Positions 8,712 through 17,478 of a DNA stretch of 64,000 nucleotides are shown in pieces. A program made the position numbers and the translations under genes. The stretch is from Phycisphaeraceae bacterium (GTDB lineage Bacteria; Planctomycetota; Phycisphaerae; Phycisphaerales; Zrk34). Where the stretch lies: the NCBI GenBank assembly GCA_028282805.1, contig JANQHD010000028.1, forward strand, positions 1 through 64,000. Direction: 5' to 3'. Below the pieces are notes generated by a model. It saw only the letters and a program-made list of their open reading frames with translations. It searched no databases and was not told where the DNA came from. The first letter of the stretch is position 1. Each line of letters opens with the position of its first letter.

Positions 8712-10004
8712 TTAACTGTGTGCGTTTATAATGTTGTACGCTTCGGGAGTGAACTCAATCGTAATCTCTTTCCCACGCGAATGAATTTCCACCCGCTGAA
8801 TCAATTGCGGTAAGAGTCTGCGTTGAGTTACCGTTTATAGACCATTCCACATAGTTCGACACGCATCAGCCTTGGCGGCGCGGCCAGTCGTGTTTTTCAG
8901 AAGATTAAACCACCCTTTGTTCGCGGCCAGGTAGTCACCAACCCGCCGCTCCAACTCGTACGCGTCGTATTGGGAGCCCCTGCAGGGTGGCCGCCCACCC
9001 GCTGTGGAGCGGCAGCGGTAGTATCGGTACAGGACCTTGGCTTGGCCCTTCTTTCGGGGAATGGAATAGGGGCTCATCGTCCGTTTGCACTTGGGACAGA
9101 TCACCTTACCGCGTAACGGGAATTCAATTTTATATCCCCCGCCTCCGGAAGTTTGAGTGGTTTTTCGACGGTCGATCTGATCCTGAACGCTCTGGAACAA
9201 TACCTCATCGACCAGGGCCTCGTGGCTACCTTCCCTAGTCGTTTCCCCATCCCTAAAGCGCCCGCGATAGATGGGATTCCTGAGCAGGGCGGTGACCTGT
9301 CGTGTAGTCCACTTCCCGCCTCCAGTGCGGTTGCCGGTGCGTTTGGCAACGTAAATCTTGGTGCGCCACCCCTTGCGGTTGATGCGTTCGGTGATCTCGG
9401 AAGGGCGGAGGCCCTCGGCGGCCATCTTAAAGATGGCCCTCACCCGCCTGGCTTCCCCGCGGTTGGGGATCAGCTGCTTGGTTTCGTGATCGGCGTCGTA
9501 ACCGTAGGGGGGCTTGCCGGCCAACCGGCGCCCATGTTGTTTAAGGTAGCTGCGGGTGTCGGCCAGACGCTCCTTGATCATCTCCCGTTCGAACTCGGCG
9601 AATGAGGCCATGATATTGCGCAGTAGCTGAGTGTCGGCGTTGGCCGGTCCGGAAGGCAGATCGGCCGCGTGGATCTCCACGCCGGCTCGGTCGCACTCAT
9701 CCATAAGTTGGAGCGTGTAGGTGGTCCGGCGGGATAGGCGGTCGAGCGCGGTGATGTAGAGGCGTTGGATTTTCTTCTGCTCGATGACCTTTCGCAGCCG
9801 TTTGAGGGCGGGGCGGTCCAGGGTGTCGCCCGAAAAGCCCTCGTCATCGAACCGCTGGCCGATCCAATACAGCTTCTCGCCGGACGAACGAGCGTGTTCC
9901 CGGCAGGTCTCGAATTGCGCCTTGCACGAACTGGGCACGGCGTGAGACTCAGTCGACTGGCGGGTGTAGATCGCGTATCGAATGGGTGTGGGCTGACGTG
10001 GCAT
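8712..10004 (-). pseudogene. Large serine recombinase with in-frame stop
   Basis: A site-specific serine recombinase/resolvase. The catalytic domain starts IRYAIYTRQSTES (nucleophile Ser in RQSTES), with DEGFSGDTLDRPAL and ALDRLSRR. A Recombinase domain (KPPYGYDADHE... LLRNPIYRG) and a zinc beta-ribbon (CPKCKRTM and YYRCRS) follow. The frame ends at TAA 8835-8837 after 389 residues, but the same frame continues for 40 codons as TVTQRRLLPQLIQRVEIHS..., which is the usual C-terminal end of this family, to a second stop at 8712. I therefore read it as a gene with one nonsense mutation removing about 40 residues; the catalytic domain is intact, so activity cannot be excluded. It lies directly downstream of the tracrRNA, on the same strand. 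Confidence 0.75.
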
Positions 10005-10047
10005 GGATCACTCTAGACCACAGGCGAAAACAGAGTCGCGTGACGAT

Positions 10048-10154
10048 AAAAACAGCCGCCATGCAGAACAGGGCGGCTGGTCGCTCCGTAGAGCGTGGCC
10101 TGCGAATCTTTCTTCTTGTTACGAAAAGACCGCGAGCCAAGGTCGAATACACTA
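10048..10154 (-). ncRNA. tracrRNA of the type II-C CRISPR locus
   Basis: On the minus strand, 10153-10118 aligns to the complement of the whole 36-nt CRISPR repeat. The first 15 bases (AGTGTATTCGACCTT) are identical and 28 of 36 match overall, most mismatches being compatible with G-U pairs; the end CGTAAC pairs with the repeat start GTTGCG. Downstream come a short linker, a nexus-like hairpin CGCTC-TACG-GAGCG (10096-10083), then a terminator hairpin AGCCGCC/GGCGGCT (10078-10072 with 10060-10054) followed by GTTTTT. The transcript of about 107 nt contains anti-repeat, nexus and terminator as in Neisseria-type tracrRNAs. It would pair with the crRNA repeat, recruit RNase III and be bound by Cas9. 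Confidence 0.9.
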
Positions 10155-10160
10155 GAGATA

Positions 10161-10189
10161 ATCATCTCTCAATCCTCCGGGTAATGCAA
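10161..10189 (-). promoter_or_regulatory. Candidate tracrRNA promoter
   Basis: On the minus strand TTGCAT (10189-10184), 17 bases, then GATGAT (10166-10161). Transcription would begin about seven bases later, at the first bases of the anti-repeat. The -10 matches the consensus at four of six positions. Confidence 0.5.
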
Positions 10190-10205
10190 GGGTAATCATC
10201 CAGAT

Positions 10206-10234
10206 TTGAGGTGCGATATTGGCTGGTTTATACT
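10206..10234 (+). promoter_or_regulatory. Candidate cas9 operon promoter
   Basis: TTGAGG at 10206-10211, a 17-base spacer, then TATACT at 10229-10234. It is back to back with the tracrRNA promoter and would give a leader of about 40 nt before cas9. The 8-mer TAATCATC occurs between the two promoters at 10159 and again at 10192, so a shared operator is possible. Confidence 0.55.
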
Positions 10235-10279
10235 GATTGCTGTAAGGCATTTCATTCTAATTTCTTGTGGGGTATTGCG

Positions 10280-13200
10280 ATGACTACCTTGGGGCTCGAC
10301 CTTGGTCCGAACTCGATCGGTTGGGCGCTGCTTGATGAAGATTCAGGCGTCATTTTGGATTTGGGCGTTCGCGTTTTCCCGGAGGGGGTCGATAAGTTTG
10401 ATACCGCCAAGGAAGCTTCGCGCAACGAGCAGCGACGTGTGGCCAGGGGGATGCGTCGGCAAATCGCTCGACGGGCGCGGCGGAAACGCCGGTTGAGACA
10501 AGCCTTGATCGCGGCGGGGCTTTACCCTGCGGATTCGGCGGAACAAGCGGCACTGGAAAACCGTGATCCATATGAACTTCGCGCATGCGCGCTGCGAGAA
10601 CCGCTTGCCCCCTATGAGATTGGCCGAGCCATCCTGCACCTGAACCAACGGCGTGGGTTCCAGTCCAACCGTAAGAAAGATCGGGGTGACAGCGAGGTCA
10701 AGGGCATGCTCGCGGAGATCAGTGACCTGGAAGCCGACATGGGCGGTCGCACGCTGGGGCAGTATCTCAACGACAAGCTCAAGGAGTTGGATCACACCCA
10801 ACGTGATGAAGACGCCGCCGATCGCATCCGTAACCGCCATACGCGGCGAGACATGCTTCTTCGTGAGTTTGACGCGATCTGGCAAGCTCAGCTAAAACAC
10901 CACCCCGATCTCTTGACGGATCGGTTGCGTTGGGGAGAAGTCGGACCTCAACAGTACCCACACAAACCCGATCGCCGGCCGAAAGGGCACAGCCACTTAG
11001 AAGCGTTTGGTCTTGAGGGCATCCTGTTCTACCAGCGCCCGATGTATTGGCCTCGTTCGGTGGTAGGGCACTGCGAACTAGAACCGAAGGAGAAGCGTTG
11101 TCCGCGTGCGGATCGCCTGGCTCAGCGCTTCCGACTCCTGCAGGAGGTGAGCAACCTCAAATACATCGATCCCGATTCACACGTCGAGGCCATACTCGAC
11201 GATACTCAACGCCAGATCGTATTGGGATACTTAGCTGAGCGAGAGAAGGCGACCTTCGACCAGATACGCAAAAAGCTCGGTTTCACCGAAGCGGTCAAGT
11301 TCAATATCGAGCGCGGTGAACGCTCATCGCTTAAGGGCATGATCACCGATTGGCAGATCGCCAAGGCTGTCGGCAAAGACTGGCACCACCGACCCGATAA
11401 CGAGAAGAACGCCATCGCGGCACTATTGCTCGACACGGCGGACGAAAACACGGCGGTGGATCTGCTGGTTAAAGACCACGGCTTGACGGGAGAACAGGCC
11501 GATGCAGTGGTGGGGATCGATTTTCCGGCCGGCTACATCCATTTGTCACGTAAGGCGTTAATGAATCTGCTGCCGCACATGGACCGCGGATTGATTTACA
11601 TGGCCGAAGATGAAAGCAATTCCGCGCTGCACGCCGCGGGCTATTTGCGCCGCGATGAAATGCAACGCCGACTCTTCGATCGACTGCCAGACCCTAGGCG
11701 GAGCCGTGACTGTCCGATCGGTGACATCCCCAATCCCGTCGTCAAGCGTGCGTTGGTGGAGCTGCGCAAGGTGGTCAACGCGATCATCCGAGAGCACGGC
11801 AAGCCGGACGCGGTCCACGTGGAGATGGCGCGTGAGATCCGCCAGGGCTCGGATGCACGCCGTAAATACAACAAACGTATTCGGGAACGTGAGGCTCGCC
11901 GTGACTACGCCGCCGATGAGATCCGTAAACTCAAAGTCAGGGTCAGTCGTGATTCGATCCTGCGCTATTTGTTTTGGGAGGATCAGAACCACGAGTGTGT
12001 TTACTGCGGCAACAAGATCAGCCAAGCCCAGTTGTTCGGTGGGGAGGTGGATGTCGATCACATCCTGCCGTACTCCCGATGTCTCGATGATTCTCAGGGC
12101 AACAAGGTGGTCTGCCACCGCCGATGCAACGCCGACAAGGGGCAGCGCACGCCTTATGAATGGTTAGCAGCCTCTGACCCCAAGGCTTACGAACAGGTCT
12201 GTCAGCACGTCTCTTCATTAATGCGCAAAGGTTTGCTGCCGTATGGCAAGTACCGCAAGTTCCTGCAAAAGGAATTGGAGCTCGACGATTTCATCGCTCG
12301 GCAGCTGGTCGATACCGGTTATATCGCTCGAGCCACTGTAGAATACCTGCGTTGCTTGTTCGATCAGGATCACGCGGTGCTTGGTCTGAAAGGGCAGCTC
12401 ACGGGCGAACTGCGGCGGCAGTGGGGACTGAACGACATCTTGCGCGATGATGGGCTGGACCGGAAAACCCGTGACGACCACCGCCACCACACTGTGGATG
12501 CGGTCGTTGTCGCCCTGACCAACCGCCGTCGGCTTCAGCAGCTGACCCGAATCCGCAAGGCGGGTGGCGTGGCTCAGACCGGTGAGGCCTTGGATTGGCC
12601 GTGGGATGGATTCCGTGAGGAAGTTGTTAAGCGTGTCAACCGCATCAACGTCTCGCACCGTGTCCAGCGTAAGGTCGCCGGCGCCCTGCACAAGGATTCG
12701 TTCTATGGCCCGACTGACCAGCCCGATGTGTTTGTCAAACGCAAGCCCTTGATTGATCTGTCACCGAGCGAGATCGACAAGATTCGCGATCCCGGCATCC
12801 AGGCGATCGTGAAGCGGGCTCTAAGTGATGCAGGAATCACATTTGGTCGCGGCAAGAAACCCGACCGCAAGAAGATGAAAGAGGTGCTCGCTCACTTGGC
12901 GATGCCTTCTGGTGTGCCGATCAAGAAAGTTCGCCTATTGGTGAATGAGAAGACGATCCAACCCATCCGGACGGGGCGGTCTGACCAAGCGTACGTCAAG
13001 CCAGGCTCTACGCACCATCTGTGTCTCTTCGAGTGGGATAACAAAGGCAAAACCAAGCGAGAAGCAGTTTTTGTGACCATGCTCGAAGCTGCGAAGCGGA
13101 TTAAATGTGGCGAGGCGATCATCCAACGTACGCCGCCGGTCGAACACCCTGCGATCCCTTCGGACGCACGCTTTGTCATGTCGCTGAGCCGCGGCGAGAT

Positions 13201-13402
13201 GGTCCTTGTGGCGTGTGAGGACGAAGAGAAACTACTTGTTTACTCCACAGCGGCCCAGACATCAGGCCAGATGTGGTTTTGGGATCATACCGATGCTCGC
13301 AATAGCTTGGACAAGAAGACTTACAGTTTCAAGGCCAACACACTCAACGCCCGCAAGGTTACCGTCGACCCGCTGGGGCGTATCCGTTGGGCGAACGACT
13401 GA
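10280..13402 (+). CDS. cas9: Type II-C Cas9 nuclease, 1,040 aa
   Basis: RNA-guided DNA endonuclease. From the ATG at 10280: RuvC-I MTTLGLDLGPNSIGWALL with Asp7; an arginine-rich bridge helix around residues 50-75 (RRQIARRARRKRRLRQ); a REC lobe containing LFYQRPMYW; RuvC-II VHVEMAREI with Glu515; an HNH domain with VDVDHILPYSRCLDDSQGNK (Asp593, His594) and Asn617; RuvC-III DDHRHHTVDAVVVALT with His737 and Asp740; then a C-terminal PAM-interacting region. All catalytic residues seem present. The HNH domain also has Cys573-x2-Cys576 and Cys612-x3-Cys616, a likely zinc site that is absent from the Neisseria and Campylobacter enzymes I can recall. The size and the lack of csn2 or cas4 fit subtype II-C. 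An earlier in-frame start at 10211 overlaps the promoter and is less likely. It forms an operon with cas1 and cas2. Confidence 0.97.
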   Translation: MTTLGLDLGPNSIGWALLDEDSGVILDLGVRVFPEGVDKFDTAKEASRNEQRRVARGMRRQIARRARRKRRLRQALIAAGLYPADSAEQAALENRDPYELRACALREPLAPYEIGRAILHLNQRRGFQSNRKKDRGDSEVKGMLAEISDLEADMGGRTLGQYLNDKLKELDHTQRDEDAADRIRNRHTRRDMLLREFDAIWQAQLKHHPDLLTDRLRWGEVGPQQYPHKPDRRPKGHSHLEAFGLEGILFYQRPMYWPRSVVGHCELEPKEKRCPRADRLAQRFRLLQEVSNLKYIDPDSHVEAILDDTQRQIVLGYLAEREKATFDQIRKKLGFTEAVKFNIERGERSSLKGMITDWQIAKAVGKDWHHRPDNEKNAIAALLLDTADENTAVDLLVKDHGLTGEQADAVVGIDFPAGYIHLSRKALMNLLPHMDRGLIYMAEDESNSALHAAGYLRRDEMQRRLFDRLPDPRRSRDCPIGDIPNPVVKRALVELRKVVNAIIREHGKPDAVHVEMAREIRQGSDARRKYNKRIREREARRDYAADEIRKLKVRVSRDSILRYLFWEDQNHECVYCGNKISQAQLFGGEVDVDHILPYSRCLDDSQGNKVVCHRRCNADKGQRTPYEWLAASDPKAYEQVCQHVSSLMRKGLLPYGKYRKFLQKELELDDFIARQLVDTGYIARATVEYLRCLFDQDHAVLGLKGQLTGELRRQWGLNDILRDDGLDRKTRDDHRHHTVDAVVVALTNRRRLQQLTRIRKAGGVAQTGEALDWPWDGFREEVVKRVNRINVSHRVQRKVAGALHKDSFYGPTDQPDVFVKRKPLIDLSPSEIDKIRDPGIQAIVKRALSDAGITFGRGKKPDRKKMKEVLAHLAMPSGVPIKKVRLLVNEKTIQPIRTGRSDQAYVKPGSTHHLCLFEWDNKGKTKREAVFVTMLEAAKRIKCGEAIIQRTPPVEHPAIPSDARFVMSLSRGEMVLVACEDEEKLLVYSTAAQTSGQMWFWDHTDARNSLDKKTYSFKANTLNARKVTVDPLGRIRWAND

Positions 13403-13417
13403 CAGGAGATTCCGGGC

Positions 13418-14356
13418 ATGATCAAGCGTACGATCGAGATCTCGCGTCATCCCGCGCATCTGTCTGTCAAGCACGATCAGCTCAAGGTTCAACGGCACAC
13501 CGATGACGAGTCCGGTCCGTTGGAAGCGTCGATCCCGTGTGAAGACATCGGTGTGATGGTCGTCGATCACCACCAGACCACATACACCCACCAGGCCCTG
13601 GCTCGATTGGTCGAGCACGGCGCCGCGGTAGTGATCTGCGGTCGTAACCATCAACCAACCGGGTTGCTCTTGCCCATCAGTTCCAACACGGAAACCGTCA
13701 CTCGCTTACACGAGCAGATCGGGGCGACCCAACCACTCGTCAAGCAACTATGGAAGCAGATCGTTGTCGCCAAGGTCAGAGCACAAGCGACGGCGCTGCC
13801 CGATCATTTACCCGAAAAGATCCGTCTGAAAAAGATGCAATCCGAGGTCCGATCGGGCGATCCGACCAACGTGGAAGCTCAGGCCGCCAAGACCTACTGG
13901 GCGGGTTGGCGCAAGGTCGACTCAAGGCTGATAGCGTTTCGCCGTGATCCCGATGGGGATGATCCGGCCAACGGCATGCTGAACTATGGTTATACCGTGC
14001 TCCGTGCCTCGATGGGGCGTGCGATCATTGCGGCCGGTCTGCATCCGGCCTTGGGGGTTCACCATACGCATCGAGCCAACGCGTTTGCCTTGGCGGATGA
14101 CTTGATTGAGCCTCTGCGCCCGATCATCGATGGGGCGGTATTCCAGATGCTCATGAACGATCAGACCGACCTTACCCAAGACAACAAAGCTGTTCTGCTC
14201 GGCAAGCTCACGAGCCCCGTCCGAACCGATGGGCAGGTTGGGCCGCTCATGGTGTCGTTGCACAGGTATGTCGCCTCTCTGGTCTGGTGCTATCGCCGGG
14301 AACAAAAAAAACTGGTTTTCCCGGTCTATGTGGGCGATAATCCCGATGGTGACTGA
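13418..14356 (+). CDS. cas1: Cas1 integrase
   Basis: Spacer-acquisition integrase, 312 residues, working as a Cas1-Cas2 complex. The metal-binding residues can be placed at Glu153 (NVEAQAAKTYW), His215 or 216 (LGVHHTHRANAF) and Asp228/Glu231 (LADDLIEPLRP), matching type II Cas1 proteins. It starts 15 bases after cas9, with CAGGAG as ribosome binding site, and its stop overlaps the cas2 start (TGATG), so translation of the two is probably coupled. Together with Cas2 and Cas9 it should insert new spacers of about 30 nt in the neighbouring array. Confidence 0.96.
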   Translation: MIKRTIEISRHPAHLSVKHDQLKVQRHTDDESGPLEASIPCEDIGVMVVDHHQTTYTHQALARLVEHGAAVVICGRNHQPTGLLLPISSNTETVTRLHEQIGATQPLVKQLWKQIVVAKVRAQATALPDHLPEKIRLKKMQSEVRSGDPTNVEAQAAKTYWAGWRKVDSRLIAFRRDPDGDDPANGMLNYGYTVLRASMGRAIIAAGLHPALGVHHTHRANAFALADDLIEPLRPIIDGAVFQMLMNDQTDLTQDNKAVLLGKLTSPVRTDGQVGPLMVSLHRYVASLVWCYRREQKKLVFPVYVGDNPDGD

Positions 14357-14685
14357 TGTATATTTCCGGGTACCGATGTATGTGGCTCGTAGCGATGTTC
14401 GACCTACCGGTCGACACGAAAAAAGCTCGACGTGCCTATGCCCAGTTCCGCAAAAAGTTGTTGCAGGATGGGTTTTCCAAGATGCAGTTCTCGGTATACA
14501 TCCGTCACTGCGCCAGCGAGGAAAACACGGATGTCCATGAAAAACGTGTTGAAAACGCACTCCCACCCGACGGCGAGGTCAGGATTATTCGCATCACGGA
14601 CAAGCAATATGAACGAATGTCTGTATTTTGGGGTAAAAAACGCCGCCCACCCGAGCCTCCACCGGCTCAATTGGAGCTTTTTTAG
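14356..14685 (+). CDS. cas2: Cas2, adaptation complex subunit
   Basis: A 109-residue ferredoxin-fold Cas2, the structural partner of Cas1. The first strand MWLVAMFDLPVDTKKARRAY has the conserved Asp16 and is followed by KLLQDGFSKMQFSVYIR and the strand VRIIRITDKQYERM. It ends in a proline-rich tail, PEPPPAQLELF. The start ATG overlaps the cas1 stop by one base; an internal ATG at residue 9 is an alternative. It is the last gene of the cas9-cas1-cas2 operon, and a perfect hairpin follows directly. Confidence 0.95.
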   Translation: MYISGYRCMWLVAMFDLPVDTKKARRAYAQFRKKLLQDGFSKMQFSVYIRHCASEENTDVHEKRVENALPPDGEVRIIRITDKQYERMSVFWGKKRRPPEPPPAQLELF

Positions 14686-14687
14686 CG

Positions 14688-14717
14688 CACAAAATAGGCG
14701 TAAGCGCCTATTTTGTG
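14688..14717. terminator. Perfect 13-bp hairpin between cas2 and the array
   Basis: CACAAAATAGGCG (14688-14700), loop TAAG, CGCCTATTTTGTG (14705-14717). It starts two bases after the cas2 stop and ends 18 bases before the first repeat, so it lies between two convergent transcription units and could terminate both. The arm carries its own T run on each strand. Confidence 0.65.
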
Positions 14718-14735
14718 GGGGCTTGTGGACGAGTT

Positions 14736-17208
14736 AGTGTATTCGACCTTAGCCCGTGATCAATCCGCAACGCTGGGGCATCGAAGCCGGCTCGGGCATC
14801 AAGTGTATTCGACCTTAGCCCGTGATCAATCCGCAACGCGGGGCCGGTGCGGATCGCCAGCTGCACGAGTGTATTCGACCTTAGCCCGTGATCAATCCGC
14901 AACGACCTGAGTGGTGGGGCCTCGTCGATCTGGAGTGTATTCGACCTTAGCCCGTGATCAATCCGCAACACGTCTCGGCGCTGAAAACAACCGGGTGCGA
15001 GTGTATTCGACCTTAGCCCGTGATCAATCCGCAACCGTAAGGTAGTGACGTAGCTTACCTTCAACAGTGTATTCGACCTTAGCCCGTGATCAATCCGCAA
15101 CCATTACATTCTTTGGCATGTTGGGCATGTCAGTGTATTCGACCTTAGCCCGTGATCAATCCGCAACTGTCAGATCGGAGGTCACGCCGGACGCAAAAGT
15201 GTATTCGACCTTAGCCCGTGATCAATCCGCAACGTGGCCTGCCCAACCCCCCCCGTACTAACAAGTGTATTCGACCTTAGCCCGTGATCAATCCGCAACA
15301 CTACATCACCGCGGGAACGATCATCGAGGAGTGTATTCGACCTTAGCCCGTGATCAATCCGCAACGAGCCACAGTACATCCGCGTCATGCATACAGTGTA
15401 TTCGACCTTAGCCCGTGATCAATCCGCAACGTGCTGCGCGGCTTCGAGCGGCCGAAGGTGAGTGTATTCGACCTTAGCCCGTGATCAATCCGCAACTTGC
15501 TTCGCATACTCCGAGTGGGGTGGTTGAGTGTATTCGACCTTAGCCCGTGATCAATCCGCAACCAGCCGCCGATCGTGCCCGCGTTGCGTTCAAGTGTATT
15601 CGACCTTAGCCCGTGATCAATCCGCAACGACCCGAGCGGCTAGGTCGCACGCGTGAGCAGTGTATTCGACCTTAGCCCGTGATCAATCCGCAACGATGCC
15701 GCGGCCAAGGTGCGAGACATTCCAGTGTATTCGACCTTAGCCCGTGATCAATCCGCAACACCGTACGTCTTGCCGTCTTTGCCGACGCAAGTGTATTCGA
15801 CCTTAGCCCGTGATCAATCCGCAACGTCTTCACCGAGTGCGACACGTAGTATGTCAGTGTATTCGACCTTAGCCCGTGATCAATCCGCAACCCAATTAGC
15901 GGGTCAGACGCAATCAATGTAGTGTATTCGACCTTAGCCCGTGATCAATCCGCAACCAACGCTACATTGGTCAGTCCGGTGGTCGCAGTGTATTCGACCT
16001 TAGCCCGTGATCAATCCGCAACGAGGCGCAGGTCCGGCCGGTGGTCGCGAAAGTGTATTCGACCTTAGCCCGTGATCAATCCGCAACGGGACCGGACATG
16101 ATCCCAGCCGCATCGGGAGTGTATTCGACCTTAGCCCGTGATCAATCCGCAACTGTGACGCGGCCTCTCGCGACATTTGACTAAGTGTATTCGACCTTAG
16201 CCCGTGATCAATCCGCAACTGGCCGTTGATTAGCAAGGCATACGGCCGCAGTGTATTCGACCTTAGCCCGTGATCAATCCGCAACGAAGCAATGGCGGCA
16301 CTGGTAGCGGCGAACAGTGTATTCGACCTTAGCCCGTGATCAATCCGCAACATGGTGTGGCAGATGTCTGCAAACACCAACAGTGTATTCGACCTTAGCC
16401 CGTGATCAATCCGCAACTCAACGACAGCGGTGCCGCCAGTTCTGGTTAGTGTATTCGACCTTAGCCCGTGATCAATCCGCAACGTTGCGCCCATCAGCAA
16501 GCCGCCGGAGCGCAGTGTATTCGACCTTAGCCCGTGATCAATCCGCAACTGTCGTGGAGCGTCGCCGAGGCTCAGGTGGAGTGTATTCGACCTTAGCCCG
16601 TGATCAATCCGCAACGGTGAACCAAATGGCAAGCTCGCGACGCTGAGTGTATTCGACCTTAGCCCGTGATCAATCCGCAACTATATTCCGCGATTAAGGC
16701 ACGCGACGCCGAGTGTATTCGACCTTAGCCCGTGATCAATCCGCAACTTGATCGGCGCGCTTGAGATACTCATCGAGAGTGTATTCGACCTTAGCCCGTG
16801 ATCAATCCGCAACTACCAAAGATGTCGCAGGAAGCAATAGAACAGTGTATTCGACCTTAGCCCGTGATCAATCCGCAACCTGCTGCTCTGTCGAACCGCT
16901 TGGCCGGGGAGTGTATTCGACCTTAGCCCGTGATCAATCCGCAACCGTAGCCGATCCAGCGCTGCCGGCGATGTAGTGTATTCGACCTTAGCCCGTGATC
17001 AATCCGCAACACCGGACAGATCGGCGAGACCGACGTCAAGAGTGTATTCGACCTTAGCCCGTGATCAATCCGCAACTGGTCGATCGGTGCGCCGGTCGAG
17101 GGCAACAGTGTATTCGACCTTAGCCCGTGATCAATCCGCAACGAGTTGCGGGGGGGGTGTTACTGGATTGCCAGTGTATTCGACCTTAGCCCGTGATCAA
17201 TCCGCAAC
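14736..17208 (-). CRISPR. Type II-C CRISPR array, 38 repeats and 37 spacers
   Basis: A 36-bp repeat occurs 38 times without a single base change that I can see. On the plus strand it begins AGTGTATTCGACCTTAGCCC and ends GATCAATCCGCAAC. Spacers are 30 bp, except five of 29 bp (those ending just before repeats at 15395, 15724, 15921, 16052 and 16975). The tracrRNA shows the crRNA strand is the minus strand, where the repeat begins GTTGCGG. Read that way, each repeat holds TTGATC at positions 9-14 and TACACT at 31-36, spaced by 16 bases: a promoter-like element as in Neisseria, from which each crRNA could be transcribed by itself. The array converges on cas2. The degenerate last repeat often seen at one end of an array is absent. 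Confidence 0.98.
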
Positions 17209-17478
17209 CCAAAGGCGACTGGCGCAGGCGAGGCGCTGCTTCCGCAAGAGGTCCAGCAACCCCCTGTATTTGTGAATCTGCAGCAGCCACTCGCAGTCGT
17301 CGTCGACGTAGCCCAACAGCAAGAAGAGTTCCTGGCCCTCCACTTCCGTGTCGATAGACCAAGCGAAGTCTTCGTAGATGTCTATCTGGCCGATCTTCAA
17401 GCCCTCATTCGAGAGCAGCTTTGCAAGTAGTGCGCAAGTTCCTCGTCCGGCGGATGGACATCAAGGTCAACCGGGAAG
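17209..17478 (-). pseudogene. Fragment of an unknown gene abutting the array
   Basis: Minus-strand coding-like sequence in two frames. An upstream part reads PVDLDVHPPDEELAHYLQ. A second part, in another frame, reads IYEDFAWSIDTEVEGQELFL followed by LLGYVDDDCEWLLQIHKY, and it runs into the last CRISPR repeat, where it meets a stop created by the repeat. It looks like one protein gene with a frameshift whose 3' end has been replaced by the array. I do not recognise the family. No AT-rich leader is seen here even though this is the upstream side of the array for crRNA transcription. Confidence 0.5.

Noticed and set aside
787-10004. Stop-codon reassignment as explanation for the in-frame TAG and TAA
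   Set aside because: The two cases use different stops, and other genes in the window end normally at TAG, TAA and TGA; gene decay is simpler.
14736-17208. Spacers directed at sequences in this window
   Set aside because: I compared only some spacers by eye and saw no match; a proper search against phage and plasmid databases and the host genome is needed before any claim.
14708-17275. Several open frames with repeated peptides within the array
   Set aside because: They are translations of the CRISPR repeat in either strand, not proteins.
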